From SBAX01 sp964646605 (lineage in GTDB: Bacteria > Planctomycetota > Phycisphaerae > UBA1845), in NCBI GenBank assembly GCA_964646605.1, contig CAZYEX010000094.1:1-48084 (forward strand): a stretch of DNA of 48,084 nucleotides, written 5' to 3'. A program made the position numbers and the translations under genes. The notes beneath the pieces are model-generated. The model was not told where the DNA came from, made no database searches, and was given only the letters and a program-made list of their open reading frames with translations. The number at the start of each line of letters is the position of its first letter. The first letter of the stretch is position 1. Shown here piece after piece: positions 23,746-33,242 of this stretch.

Positions 23746-25881
23746 ATGCACACCAACAGAAGTTCTTGGCGAAATCGGCTGTGTCGTTTCTTTATCGCCG
23801 CCACAGTCTTATCGGTCGCGCCGTCCTGCACAACCAACAAGTTAAAACCGCCCTTGGCTCCGCGCATTCCGCACCCGCAGACCGTCCATGGCCACACGCG
23901 GCAGGACGACTATTCCTGGCTGCGGGACCGCAATGATCCCAAAGTGCTTGCATACCTACAAGCCGAGAATCAATACACACAACAAGTCCTTCAACATACC
24001 GAACCACTGCAACGGACTTTGTACGAGGAAATGAAAGGGCGGATCAAGGAGACCGACCTGACCGTGCCCTATCGTGTGGACGACTACTTCTACTACACGC
24101 GCACGTTCGAGGGAAAACAATACCGTGTATACGCCCGCAAGCGCGGCAGTGTGGATTCCACAGAGGAAATCCTGCTCGACGAGAATGCACTGGCCGAAGG
24201 ACACGACTTCCACCGCCTGGGCGTCTTCCGCGTGAGCCCCAGTCATCGCCTACTTGCATACTCGACGGATAACTCCGGGGCGGAGTCTTTCACTTTGCGG
24301 GTGAGAGACTTGGAGACCGGAAAGGACCTCGCCGACCAACTGCCCAACACCTACTATTCGGTCGTCTGGGCCAATGATGATCGCACACTGTTCTACACAG
24401 TGCTGGACGACGCCAAACGCCCCTACAAGGTATTTCGTCACACTCTCGCAACCGACCCCGCGACCGACAAACTGGTATACCATGAAATGGACGAATCCTT
24501 CCATGTCGATCTATCCAAGACCCGCAGCCGACGTTTCATTGTCATCTCCTTGCATAGCATGACCACGCACGAGGCGAGAGTTCTGGATGCCGATCGCCCC
24601 AGCGGTGACTTCCGGATCGTTCAACCCCGGACACAAGGAGTGGAATACCAAGTCGAACATCACGGCGACACTTTTTACATTGTGACCAATGACCAGGCCA
24701 GGAACTTCCGACTGATGGCCGCGCCCATCGCCAAACCCGGCCGGGAGAACTGGGTCGAAGTCATCGCCCACCGGCCCGACGTGAAGATCGACGACGTGGA
24801 TGCCTTTGCCGACCATCTGGTAATCTATGAACGCCAAGCCGGTTTGCGGCGAATGCGCATTCGAGAGTTGCGCGGCGGGAACGAACATCATGTCGAATTC
24901 CCTGAGCCGGTCTATACTTTCTCTGCGAATGACAATGAGGAATTCAATACGCCCCACATCCGCTTTACCTATACCTCGTTGGTGACCCCGCCGTCGGTCT
25001 TTGACTATGGCATGAACAATCGCACCCGGGAACTGAAAAAGCAAGAGGAAGTCCTGGGTGGATATGATCCGTCCCAATACCAGTGCGAGCGCTTGCATGC
25101 GCGGGCGCCCGATGGCACCTCCATCCCCATCTCCCTGATGTACAAAAAAGGAATGGTGCGCGACGGTACGAACCCCACTCTTCTGTATGGTTACGGTTCC
25201 TACGGAGCCAGTTCCGAGCCGCGATTCAATTCCAACCGTCTCAGTTTGCTGGACCGCGGGTTCGTCTTCGCGATGGGTCATATCCGCGGCGGCGGAGAAA
25301 TGGGTCGATCCTGGTATGAGGATGGAAGACTCGGTCGCAAGAAGAACACTTTCACCGACTTCATCGCTTGTGCAGAGCATTTGATCGCGGAGGACTACAC
25401 CTCGCCCGAGTTTCTCGCCATTCAAGGCGGCAGCGCCGGTGGACTGCTCATGGGCGCGGTAACCAACATGCGCCCCGACTTGTTCCGTGTCGTCCTGGCC
25501 CACGTGCCTTTCGTCGACGTGATGAACACCATGCTGGATCCAAGCATTCCTCTCACGGTGATCGAGTATGAGGAGTGGGGCAATCCCAATCGAAAGGACG
25601 AATATGAGTATATGTTAAGTTACTCTCCGTTTGACAATGTGGAGCGAAAGAAATATCCGAACATGCTCGTGACCGCCGGACTCAACGATCCGCGCGTCGC
25701 CTTCTGGGAGCCGGCCAAGTGGACGGCGAAACTCCGGACCATGAAGACCGATGACAATCGACTGCTTCTCAAGGTCAATCTCGACGCCGGCCACGCCGGC
25801 GCCTCGGGCCGCTATGATTATCTCAAAGAGGTCGCCTTCCACTACGCGTTCATGCTCGACACGATGGGCATCGTGAAATAG
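23746..25881 (+). CDS. Prolyl oligopeptidase family S9A peptidase (oligopeptidase B-like)
   Basis: The 711-residue product is an S9 serine peptidase closest to oligopeptidase B, which cuts short peptides after basic residues. An N-terminal beta-propeller is followed by an alpha/beta hydrolase domain with triad Ser563 (GGSAGG), Asp648 (LNDPRV) and His683 (AGHAGASGR). The PYRVDDYFYYTRTFEGKQYRVYARK region and YGYGSYGASSEPRF are typical. The start has a signal-like segment with Cys28 (VLSVAPSC), suggesting export, perhaps as a lipoprotein, although the lipobox is weak. AGGAG lies nine bases before the ATG. Base and codon use is visibly less GC-rich than in pheT just upstream, hinting at separate origin. 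It could be read through from pheT (42-bp gap). Confidence 0.9.
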   Translation: MHTNRSSWRNRLCRFFIAATVLSVAPSCTTNKLKPPLAPRIPHPQTVHGHTRQDDYSWLRDRNDPKVLAYLQAENQYTQQVLQHTEPLQRTLYEEMKGRIKETDLTVPYRVDDYFYYTRTFEGKQYRVYARKRGSVDSTEEILLDENALAEGHDFHRLGVFRVSPSHRLLAYSTDNSGAESFTLRVRDLETGKDLADQLPNTYYSVVWANDDRTLFYTVLDDAKRPYKVFRHTLATDPATDKLVYHEMDESFHVDLSKTRSRRFIVISLHSMTTHEARVLDADRPSGDFRIVQPRTQGVEYQVEHHGDTFYIVTNDQARNFRLMAAPIAKPGRENWVEVIAHRPDVKIDDVDAFADHLVIYERQAGLRRMRIRELRGGNEHHVEFPEPVYTFSANDNEEFNTPHIRFTYTSLVTPPSVFDYGMNNRTRELKKQEEVLGGYDPSQYQCERLHARAPDGTSIPISLMYKKGMVRDGTNPTLLYGYGSYGASSEPRFNSNRLSLLDRGFVFAMGHIRGGGEMGRSWYEDGRLGRKKNTFTDFIACAEHLIAEDYTSPEFLAIQGGSAGGLLMGAVTNMRPDLFRVVLAHVPFVDVMNTMLDPSIPLTVIEYEEWGNPNRKDEYEYMLSYSPFDNVERKKYPNMLVTAGLNDPRVAFWEPAKWTAKLRTMKTDDNRLLLKVNLDAGHAGASGRYDYLKEVAFHYAFMLDTMGIVK

Positions 25882-25896
25882 GACACGGTTCGCGGT

Positions 25897-27258
25897 TTAC
25901 TGCGACAACACGACGGGGCACGTGGGGCGGCGGGCGAGATCATCGCCTGAGTTCACGACCGACGGCTCATAACGCTCGCGGAACTCATGGGGCGACATGT
26001 GCGCCTCGGCGGCGAGGGCGGCCACCGACAACGGTGAATCAAAGTCCGATTTTTCCAGACGAATCATGTATGCCCGGGCGACGCTGTAGGAATAACTGTT
26101 CAAGTCGACGGTGCGGATGCGCGTTCGCTTTGTGTTGGGATCGACCATATCCTCGAAAGGAACGGCCACCAGGTTCCCGTTTTGCATGGTGACCATCACC
26201 CCCGCGGGGAAGTTCGACGTGGAGTCCAGCAGGAGTTTGACCCCCCCATGGCCCAAGTCGCGCGTGTACACCAGATCGAACGTCGAGGGCGGGGCGCAAC
26301 GGAGTTCATACCCCAACAAGTGCGCAATGATGGTGACGGACTCGCCACGGGCGCTGAAGCGTCGTTGGAGTTCTTCTTTGAGAAGCTGCCCGAGCGGGAC
26401 CTCCGACAGGCGCGGATGGCCCGCGGCGTCCACGGGCACGTCCCTGTTGAGCAATCGCGAGAGCTCCTCCCGATCGCCGAGTTTGTAGGCCAGCCCCTCG
26501 GCGAGGATGGCAACGCCGTCGTGACGACCCATGGTCCGCCGTTTGAGCATCGAGCCCTCGACGACATCCGCGATGCCGTGGATGGTCGTCGAATCCGAAA
26601 ACTCCTCGGGGATGAGGGTGAGCGTCGCCCCGGCCGCCTTACCGATCCCCAGGGCCAGGAATCCTGCGTTGCGCCCCATCGTCACCACGATGTACCAGCG
26701 CCGCGTCGTCCTCGAGTCCTCCATGAGGTTGGCCACGATCCCCGCGCCCACGTGCCGTGCGGTGGTGAATCCGAAGGTCGGAATGTCGCCGGGTAGGGGA
26801 AGATCATTGTCAATGGTCTTCGGCACATGAACCACCCGGATGCGACCATCCGACCGTTCGGCGACGAAGCGTGCGCTCAGGGCCGTGTCATCGCCCCCAA
26901 TCGTAAGGAGATGCGTCACGCCAATGCTCCGCAATCGTTCATGCACCCGTTCGGTTTTTCCCGCGTCGGGCTCGACGATCATCGAGACCTTGAGCTTGGC
27001 TTGGTTCAGCAGGCTCGTCCGCGCGGTCCGCAGCATGGATCCGCCGTCGAAATGGACGCGGCTCAAATCGCGGATCTGTAATTCCTTGGTGTGAATCTTG
27101 GGGTCCCAGTCGTCGCCCGCCAGATGACTGAATCCGTCGTACAACCCGACGACTCTCAGACTGTTGTTGGCAGCCTCGATCCCGGCGGCCCCGATCACGC
27201 CGTTGATCCCCGGGGCCGGTCCGCCGCCTACCAAAATGCCCATCGTCGGTTGTTTCAT
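25897..27258 (-). CDS. Phosphofructokinase, probably pyrophosphate-dependent
   Basis: The 453-residue product is a phosphofructokinase (fructose 6-phosphate to fructose 1,6-bisphosphate). The phosphoryl-donor loop is GGDDT at 121-125; Asp in place of the second Gly of the ATP type (GGDGS) is the hallmark of PPi-dependent enzymes. PKTIDND at 146-152 carries the Lys also typical of PPi use, and it holds the catalytic Asp. GGGPAPG at 11-17 is the first substrate loop. The length suits long PPi-type enzymes. The ATG at 27258 is supported by GAGGAAA about nine bases upstream and by the family start MGILVGGGPAPG. It is convergent with the S9 peptidase gene (15-bp gap) and shares its strand with the macrodomain gene upstream. 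If PPi-dependent, it would make glycolysis reversible at this step. Confidence 0.9.
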   Translation of the reverse strand: MKQPTMGILVGGGPAPGINGVIGAAGIEAANNSLRVVGLYDGFSHLAGDDWDPKIHTKELQIRDLSRVHFDGGSMLRTARTSLLNQAKLKVSMIVEPDAGKTERVHERLRSIGVTHLLTIGGDDTALSARFVAERSDGRIRVVHVPKTIDNDLPLPGDIPTFGFTTARHVGAGIVANLMEDSRTTRRWYIVVTMGRNAGFLALGIGKAAGATLTLIPEEFSDSTTIHGIADVVEGSMLKRRTMGRHDGVAILAEGLAYKLGDREELSRLLNRDVPVDAAGHPRLSEVPLGQLLKEELQRRFSARGESVTIIAHLLGYELRCAPPSTFDLVYTRDLGHGGVKLLLDSTSNFPAGVMVTMQNGNLVAVPFEDMVDPNTKRTRIRTVDLNSYSYSVARAYMIRLEKSDFDSPLSVAALAAEAHMSPHEFRERYEPSVVNSGDDLARRPTCPVVLSQ

Positions 27259-27360
27259 ACCCGTTTCCTCAAAGCTGACGGTTGGCGACCCGTGGTCGCC
27301 GCACCTCATTATCGGCAGACGGGCGCCCGCGCCCAGCGCTTAGGAAGGGGGTCCGCACCC

Positions 27361-27882
27361 CTATCGAGAGGACATGGCCTCGAGGCAGCTCGTCCAGGCG
27401 CGATACGCGGCGTCATCGAACATGACCCAGCGGACCAGCTCGGGCTCGTCATGGGCGCTCAGCTCGTTCCGCACCGCGGTCAGGGAGACCCGTGCGGCCT
27501 CATCGAGTGGGTAGCGATAGACCCCGCAACTGATGGCGGGGAAGGCAACGCTGTTGCAGCCGTTTTGTCGCGCCAGGGCCAGCGAGGAGCGGTAGCACGA
27601 GGCGAGGAGTTCCTGCTCGCCGGAGCTTCCCCCGTGCCAAACCGGACCGACGGTGTGGATGACGTACCTGGCCGACAAGCGATACGCTCGGGTGATCCTG
27701 GCCTCACCCGTCGGACAGCCGCCCAGCCTGCGACATTCCTCTAGAAGTTGCGGACCCGCGGCGCGCTGGATGGCCCCGTCCACTCCGCCGCCGCCCAAGA
27801 GCGAGGAGTTGGCCGCGTTCACGATGGCATCGACCGCTTGCTCGGTGATGTCCCCCTGAACGATTTCAATTCGACTTCGCAT
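27361..27882 (-). CDS. Macrodomain protein (ADP-ribose / O-acetyl-ADP-ribose hydrolase type)
   Basis: The 173-residue product is a stand-alone macrodomain of the YmdB/MacroD type, which binds ADP-ribose and removes acetyl from O-acetyl-ADP-ribose or ADP-ribose from proteins. Motifs are VQGDITEQAVDAIVNAANSSLLGGGGVDGAI (about 8-38, with the catalytic NAAN and the Gly-rich loop), CPTGEARITRAYRLSARYVIHTVGP, and SVAFPAISCGVYRYPLDEAA. Length fits the family. I chose ATG 27882, where the family begins, over one 14 codons upstream that lies in a repeat element. No ADP-ribosyltransferase partner is visible. The cloverleaf element at 27916-27987 covers its promoter region. Confidence 0.9.
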   Translation of the reverse strand: MRSRIEIVQGDITEQAVDAIVNAANSSLLGGGGVDGAIQRAAGPQLLEECRRLGGCPTGEARITRAYRLSARYVIHTVGPVWHGGSSGEQELLASCYRSSLALARQNGCNSVAFPAISCGVYRYPLDEAARVSLTAVRNELSAHDEPELVRWVMFDDAAYRAWTSCLEAMSSR

Positions 27883-27915
27883 TCCCGTGAATTCACCGAC
27901 GATCCAACGGTGCTC

Positions 27916-27987
27916 GGGTGCCACGGGCGGCTTGTCCGCCGGTGTTTTTCGGAATCAAGCACCGGCAGCGAGCTGCCAGTGGCACCC
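27916..27987. repeat. Cloverleaf-shaped palindromic element
   Basis: An outer 9-bp perfect stem (GGGTGCCAC at 27916-27924 with GTGGCACCC at 27979-27987) encloses two hairpins: GGCGG, CTTGT, CCGCC (27926-27940) and GGCAG, CGAG, CTGCC (27964-27977). The first hairpin has the same loop as the REP-like family. It lies between the macrodomain and LPS-kinase-like genes. Confidence 0.8.
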
Positions 27988-28002
27988 TTCTGAAACACTT
28001 TC

Positions 28003-29265
28003 CTACACCAAAGCCTCGGACCGAATCACGATCGCCTCATCGACCAGGCCGTATTCATTGCGATGCTCGCAGAACCCCAGCAGAAGCTCCGCCGCGGCGT
28101 CCCGATGACGCAAACGGTGGGTACGGACAAACTCCTTTCGCGCCGGCGACCCGAAGATCGTCCAAGCCAGCTTCGACGACACCCCCACCGCTGCCATTCG
28201 CTCAAGTCGCAGGCCTGGCGGTTGCGCCCCATTGCGATCAAGGATCGCCCGCCATTGGTGGAGGCTACGGTCTGGAACTCCACGTTCGGGAAAGGCGTGC
28301 CGCCGCGCCAACTGAAGTACCACCGTCGCCCGCCAACCCTTGTCAAGGATCATGGAGCCGAAGTACTTGCCGTCTCGGAGAATCCGTCGATCACGTTGTC
28401 GTGCCAGGGAGCGGCTCAAGCTCCGCTCCGCCTCGGTCATGGACGAAAGGAGACCCTTTTCCGCGACCGAGAGGGTGGGGCGGTGTGCCCGATAGGTCCG
28501 CAAGAAGCGAAGGCGCTGAGCGCGCGTCACGGAGCGTCGAAGGGCGTGGTCCAGTTGGGCGAGGGATCGCGCGGTGGGCCGCAAAGGTGCGGGACCGGGG
28601 AAGAACCTGGCCCCGTGTAGGTCCGCGAAGACGGCCTGGACCTCCCCCGACGTCTTCGGGACGATCAAAAAGTTGTGGGGATGTCCGTCGCGGTGAACGA
28701 AGCCCCGTTCGTGGGATTCAGCGAGCAAAACAGCGACCACGTCGCCGAGCTCTCGCAACGTTGGATGGGAACCCGTCGACGCGACGTTCTCGGCGTGGGC
28801 GCGACAGACCTCTGCCAAAGTCGTCGCCCCGACGAGGGCTTGAAACACGAGCGCGGATCGACCCGTGGGGCGGTCCACTCCCAGCGCCAAGCAGGTCGTC
28901 GCGGGAACGCCAAGCGCCTCGGCACGGCGGGTGTTTCGCCATTCGCGTTCCGCGGGCGTGATCCGCAGCCGCCGCCGGATGCTTCCGAGCAGCGCGCTTC
29001 GGGGATCGTCAAAGGACTTGGCGAAAACAGGCTCGCCCGCGACCTCGATGCGATAGGCGCTACGTTGCTCGCCGGCTTTCACGCAGACGGCACGCGGATC
29101 GTCAGCGAGGGCGAACCAGTTCGGGGCTTCCCGCCCGACAACCAAAGAACCGTGGCCGCGTCGTACCCACCACGCCGCGCCGTCATGAACGGATCGGGAC
29201 TCGACGGAGTCCGCCGCGGCGACGACCGTTGTGGCGTTTCGGGAGGTGGTCACAGCAGCCGACAT
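28003..29265 (-). CDS. Lipopolysaccharide kinase (InaA/KdkA-like) family protein
   Basis: The 420-residue product has the eukaryotic-kinase-like fold of LPS-core kinases (WaaP, KdkA, InaA). Visible parts are VFAKSFDD (ATP-binding Lys region), SALVFQALVGATTLAEV (hinge region), the catalytic loop HERGFVHRDGHPHNFLI, with HRD and the following Asn, and VFADLHGARF with the Asp of the DFG-like position. These enzymes phosphorylate inner-core heptose or Kdo at the inner membrane. A second region (about 260-420), Arg-rich and helical, is less clear. ATG 29265 is preceded by GGCGGGA; longer starts are possible. It is divergent from the TolC gene and fits with the lipid A-type acyltransferase at 2.3 kb. 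Substrate is inferred from family only. Confidence 0.75.
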   Translation of the reverse strand: MSAAVTTSRNATTVVAAADSVESRSVHDGAAWWVRRGHGSLVVGREAPNWFALADDPRAVCVKAGEQRSAYRIEVAGEPVFAKSFDDPRSALLGSIRRRLRITPAEREWRNTRRAEALGVPATTCLALGVDRPTGRSALVFQALVGATTLAEVCRAHAENVASTGSHPTLRELGDVVAVLLAESHERGFVHRDGHPHNFLIVPKTSGEVQAVFADLHGARFFPGPAPLRPTARSLAQLDHALRRSVTRAQRLRFLRTYRAHRPTLSVAEKGLLSSMTEAERSLSRSLARQRDRRILRDGKYFGSMILDKGWRATVVLQLARRHAFPERGVPDRSLHQWRAILDRNGAQPPGLRLERMAAVGVSSKLAWTIFGSPARKEFVRTHRLRHRDAAAELLLGFCEHRNEYGLVDEAIVIRSEALV

Positions 29266-29538
29266 CGTGTTTACGATCCCGCCTAGACGTTGAGCCGAAC
29301 CCTGGTCCCGCACACTGGCGAATCGAACGTCATTCTACCTGACGCGGGCATCCCGACCAGCGACACGGGGTTTCTCCCGCCGCCCGGTCGTTGCGTCGAT
29401 TCCTGTCGGAAGTCGCTCCTCGGGGCCGTCGGCGTATTGCCGACGCCATCGGTAACGAGTATCTCTTGTCGCGGCCAGGGTGGACACGGCCATCCACGAG
29501 GCAGTTTGTAAAGGAACGGGCAGGACCAACCCACGAGT
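29266..29538. other. Divergent intergenic region between LPS-kinase-like and TolC genes
   Basis: These 273 bases should hold promoters for both flanking genes. On the minus strand TAGAAT (29337-29332) is a possible -10 for the kinase-like gene, without a good -35. I found no convincing plus-strand pair and no gene. Short open frames here lack motifs or ribosome sites. Confidence 0.4.
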
Positions 29539-31365
29539 GTGATCGTGCTCGGGAACGCAACAATCAGCCGCCGGCTCTCGTTGACGGCCTGCGTTCTACT
29601 CGCCTTGGTGCTTGCGAGCGGGGGATGCAAGGCGCATCTCATCGACCGCACCGATCGCAGTGTCTATCGCCTCATCGAGGATCGCCAGAGGGCGGCCCTG
29701 GGCACGACCTCGGACGCGAACATCGGCGAGGAGACGGGGGAGGTCCGTCGGTCCGACGAGATGTACAGCTTCGCGCCCCGCCCCTCGACGCCGGAAGTCC
29801 CCGAGGCGTTCAAGAAACCCCGAATTGTGGACATCGACCGTCCGGCTACGGACAATCCCGGCGGCGAATCCGAAACTCATTCCGAAACCCGCGCCCCGAC
29901 GACGGAGAGTATCTTCACCGACGAGGAGCGGGGTCGAGTGTCGGAAACGGGACTACGAGGCGTCCTTGCCTACTCCATGCGCCATTCCCGCGAATACCAG
30001 GATGCCAAGGAGGCGTTGTACCTCGCGGCCTTGGATCTGACCTTGGAGCGGCACTTGTGGACGCCGCAGTTCCTGGCGTCGGTGCAGGCGGAGTTTGCGG
30101 ACTACGGGCAGGTCCGCGATTTCGATCGGGCCATGACCGCGGTCAGCAACGCCGCCGTGACCCAGCGCCTGCCCTACGGCGGCGAAGTGACAGCCAGAGT
30201 CATCAACTCCCTTATGCGCGACCTGGGGGTGCATACCACCTCCGGCGAACCCGGGAACTTCATCCTCGAAGCCAACGTGCCCCTGCTCCGCGGCGCGGGG
30301 CGCGTGGCCTACGAATCGCGCTACGCCGCGGAGCGCGAACTGATCTACGCGGTGCGAGATTTTGAGCGTTTCCGCCGCTCCTTCCTGGTGGACGTGGCCG
30401 CCGACTATTTCGAACTGCAGCAGCTCAAGATGGCCATCACCAACACCTACACCAGCTTTGAGAGCCGCCGTGCCGACTGGGACAAGGCCGATTTCAAGAA
30501 CCGCCTGGGGCAGAACAAGGACGTTTTCGAAGCCCCGCGCGTGCAGTCCATCTTCCGCCAGGCGGAGTCGTCGCTGGTCAGCGCCAAGGAGCAATACGCC
30601 TCGGCCCTGGATCGATTCAAGATTCTCATCGGCATGCGCGTGGAGGACCTGCTCGACGTGCTCGATCAGGACCGGGACGAGGACGCGAAAGCGTTGGATC
30701 GTCTGCTGCCATCAATGGACATGGGCACGGCGGTCGACCTCGCCGTGCGAACCCGCCTCGACCTTCTGAATCGAGCGGATCGCGTGGATGACGCCCGCCG
30801 CGGCGTGGTCGTCGCCAAGAACAGAATCCTCCCGGACCTCGACGCCTCCGGCAGCGTGACCTTGGACACCGATCCGACACGTCTCAACTCAGCCAGTTAC
30901 AACACCGAACGATCGACCTGGCGCGGGGGCGTCGAACTTCGCCTGGACGACCGCAAAACGGAGCGAAACGCCTATCGAGGGGCCTTGGTGAACTTGCGAA
31001 AGTCGGAACGAGACTACGAGCGCAGCGTCGATTCCGTTCGGGCCGACGTCCGTGCCGCCCTGCGCCGCATCGCGCAGCAGGAAAACGTGCGGAAGATTCA
31101 GGCCATGAGCGTCGAGGAGAATCAACTCCGCGTCGAAGCCGCCCGCGCCCAATACAACCTCGGAAAGACCACCAACCGCGACGTGGTGGAGGCCGAAAAC
31201 GACCTCCTCGCGGCGCGAAACAACCACGCCCGGGCGGTCGCCGCCTATCGCAACGCCATTCTCGTCCTCCGACGGGACACGGAATCCCTCCGGGTTGACG
31301 ATGAGGGTGGATGGGAGTCGCCTTCCGACGTACCGGAGCCCGCCGCACCAGCGGTGGGCCCCTGA
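29539..31365 (+). CDS. TolC-family outer-membrane efflux protein
   Basis: The 608-residue product has an N-terminal signal with a possible lipid-attachment Cys30 (VLASGGC) and a long Asp/Glu/Pro-rich linker (about 40-130), followed by a TolC-type barrel and coiled-coil domain. Two homologous halves of long helices are visible, for example SREYQDAKEALYLAALDLTLERH, ERFRRSFLVDVAADYFELQQLKMAI, RVDDARRGVVVAKNRILPDLDASGSV and ARAQYNLGKTTNRDVVEAENDLLAARNNHARAVAAYRNAIL. TolC trimers form the outer-membrane exit duct. GTG at 29539 is chosen to include the signal; a second GTG two codons on is possible. A periplasmic adaptor and an ABC ATPase follow, so the set resembles a MacAB-TolC-type exporter, with its own promoter before the adaptor. 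Confidence 0.85.
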   Translation: MIVLGNATISRRLSLTACVLLALVLASGGCKAHLIDRTDRSVYRLIEDRQRAALGTTSDANIGEETGEVRRSDEMYSFAPRPSTPEVPEAFKKPRIVDIDRPATDNPGGESETHSETRAPTTESIFTDEERGRVSETGLRGVLAYSMRHSREYQDAKEALYLAALDLTLERHLWTPQFLASVQAEFADYGQVRDFDRAMTAVSNAAVTQRLPYGGEVTARVINSLMRDLGVHTTSGEPGNFILEANVPLLRGAGRVAYESRYAAERELIYAVRDFERFRRSFLVDVAADYFELQQLKMAITNTYTSFESRRADWDKADFKNRLGQNKDVFEAPRVQSIFRQAESSLVSAKEQYASALDRFKILIGMRVEDLLDVLDQDRDEDAKALDRLLPSMDMGTAVDLAVRTRLDLLNRADRVDDARRGVVVAKNRILPDLDASGSVTLDTDPTRLNSASYNTERSTWRGGVELRLDDRKTERNAYRGALVNLRKSERDYERSVDSVRADVRAALRRIAQQENVRKIQAMSVEENQLRVEAARAQYNLGKTTNRDVVEAENDLLAARNNHARAVAAYRNAILVLRRDTESLRVDDEGGWESPSDVPEPAAPAVGP

Positions 31366-31421
31366 GGCCCTGAACGCCGCGTTACCCCTGCGTTACCGAC
31401 AACTTTCGATACAAACGCGCT

Positions 31422-31450
31422 TTGTGACGCCCTACAATTGCTGATAGAAT
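31422..31450 (+). promoter_or_regulatory. Promoter of the HlyD-type adaptor gene
   Basis: TTGTGA at 31422-31427 and TAGAAT at 31445-31450 are 17 bp apart. Transcription would start near 31457, 45 nt before the ATG at 31502. It suggests the adaptor and ATPase can be made independently of TolC. Confidence 0.5.
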
Positions 31451-31501
31451 GCCGATTGGCGAATGGGGACGCCTCGTGCCTGACCTTGGGGTGACCCGGG
31501 T

Positions 31502-33229
31502 ATGACTACTTTACTGACATCCGCACCGAGCACCCGCCTGGTACCCGCAGGTCCGGCGGTCGGCGGTCAACGGCGGGGCGGAGCGAAGACCAAACGGCTC
31601 TCGACTCCCTTGATCGCTGCCGGCGCCGCCGTGCTCCTCACGGCCGTGCTCCTGTGGACGGTGTCCGGTTGGGCACGGGGCACGAACGGACCCGCCGACG
31701 CCGACAAGTTCGTCGTCGCCCCGCAGTCCTTCAGCGTCGTCCTCCGCGAGAAGGGCGAACTCAAGGCTGCCAAGTCCACGGACATCAAATGCGAAGTCGA
31801 AGGCAGGTCTACCATCATCAGCATCATCGAGGAAGGCACCCCGGTGAAGGAAGGCGACCTCCTCGTCGAGCTGGCCAGCAATGAAATCGACGAACGCATC
31901 CGCCAGGAAGAATTGAAAGAGGCCAACGCCATCACCGCCTATGAGGCCGCGAAGGCGGAACTCGACATCCAACTCGACCAGAACGCCAGCAGCATCCGCA
32001 AGGCCAAGCTGCTGATCGAACTCAAGGACCTCGAACTCAAACGCTACGAACAAGGTGATTGGACCCAGAAGAGCAAGGATGCCCAAATCGCCATCGAGCA
32101 GGCCAAGATCATCCTCGAACGCCGCCGCGAGGACTTCGAGGACTCCAAGCAGCTCATCGAACGAAAGTACATCACCCAGACGGAGTTCCAGGAAGCCGAG
32201 TTCAACTTCACCAAGGCCCAGTGGGAACTGGACAAGGCCAATAAGGCGCTCGAAGTTCTCATGGTCTATACCCACGTCGCCGAACTCCGGCAGCGCGAAT
32301 CCGATCTCGAGGAAGCCACGAAGGAATACGACCGCGTCGAGAAGAACGCGGAGGCCGAGAAGATCAAGAAGGTTCGCAACGTCGACGGAAAGCAGAAAGA
32401 GCTGGCCCTGACCCAGGACCAACTCACCAAGCTGCGCGGGCAGAAGGAAAAGTGCCGCATCTACGCCCCCACCCAGGGATTCGTGGTCTATTACACCGAG
32501 GGCGGCGGGCGTTGGATGATGTCGCAGGATTCACAGATCAAGGAAGGCGCGCAGGTCATCGAGCGGCAGATCATCATGCAGCTTCCCGACACCTCCACCA
32601 TGACGGCCAACGTCCGCGTTCACGAGGCCAAGACGGACAAGCTCCGATTGGGGCAGACCGCGACCCTCACCGTCGAGGGACTCCCTGGGCAACAGTTCGC
32701 CGGCAAGGTGAGCAAGATCGCGGTCCTCGCCGATAGCCAAAGCGGATGGCTTAACCCCGATCTGAAGGAATACGAAACCGAGATCACCCTGGACGCCACC
32801 GACGCCCTCCTCAAACCGGGCGTGACGGCCCACGCGGAGATCCTGGTCGAGAGAGTGGAAGACAAGGTCGCCGTCCCGGTGCAGTCCATCTTTACCAAGA
32901 ACGGGCAGCGCTACGTGTTTCGCGGCGACGGATCGGACGCCGCTTCCTTCACGCCCGTCGAGTTGGGCGCTATCGGAACCGAGTGGGTGGAGATCCGCTC
33001 CGGTCTGTCCGCGGGCGACCGCATCCGTCTGGCTTTCAATGACGACGATAAGCGGGGCATCCCCGACGCGGGACCCAACGGTCCGCGAATGGGCGGTCCA
33101 CCCGTGCAACAGGCCGGGGTGGCGGGCGCGCCGGGCGCTCCGACGGTAACGCCTGCCGCGGCCCAACCCTCCCAGGAGCGACAGGGTCGCCGTGGTTCGG
33201 GACAACCCACGCGGGGGCGCAAGCCGTAG
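31502..33229 (+). CDS. HlyD/MacA-type periplasmic adaptor subunit
   Basis: The 575-residue product has one membrane segment (about 35-57), a short lipoyl-like beta segment (SVVLREKGELKAAKSTDIKCEVEGRSTIISIIEEGTPVKEGDLLVEL), and an unusually long helical hairpin from about 130 to 310, rich in Glu, Lys, Gln and Ala. It returns through KCRIYAPTQGFVVYY and a beta-barrel domain (TMTANVRVHEAKTDKLRLGQTATLTVEGLPGQQFAGKVSKI), and ends in a Gly/Pro/Ala/Gln-rich tail. This is the layout of membrane-fusion adaptors that bridge an inner-membrane pump to TolC. The long coiled coil suits direct TolC contact. An ABC ATPase gene follows 13 bp downstream. Confidence 0.9.
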   Translation: MTTLLTSAPSTRLVPAGPAVGGQRRGGAKTKRLSTPLIAAGAAVLLTAVLLWTVSGWARGTNGPADADKFVVAPQSFSVVLREKGELKAAKSTDIKCEVEGRSTIISIIEEGTPVKEGDLLVELASNEIDERIRQEELKEANAITAYEAAKAELDIQLDQNASSIRKAKLLIELKDLELKRYEQGDWTQKSKDAQIAIEQAKIILERRREDFEDSKQLIERKYITQTEFQEAEFNFTKAQWELDKANKALEVLMVYTHVAELRQRESDLEEATKEYDRVEKNAEAEKIKKVRNVDGKQKELALTQDQLTKLRGQKEKCRIYAPTQGFVVYYTEGGGRWMMSQDSQIKEGAQVIERQIIMQLPDTSTMTANVRVHEAKTDKLRLGQTATLTVEGLPGQQFAGKVSKIAVLADSQSGWLNPDLKEYETEITLDATDALLKPGVTAHAEILVERVEDKVAVPVQSIFTKNGQRYVFRGDGSDAASFTPVELGAIGTEWVEIRSGLSAGDRIRLAFNDDDKRGIPDAGPNGPRMGGPPVQQAGVAGAPGAPTVTPAAAQPSQERQGRRGSGQPTRGRKP

Positions 33230-33242
33230 TCGTTGACATCCC

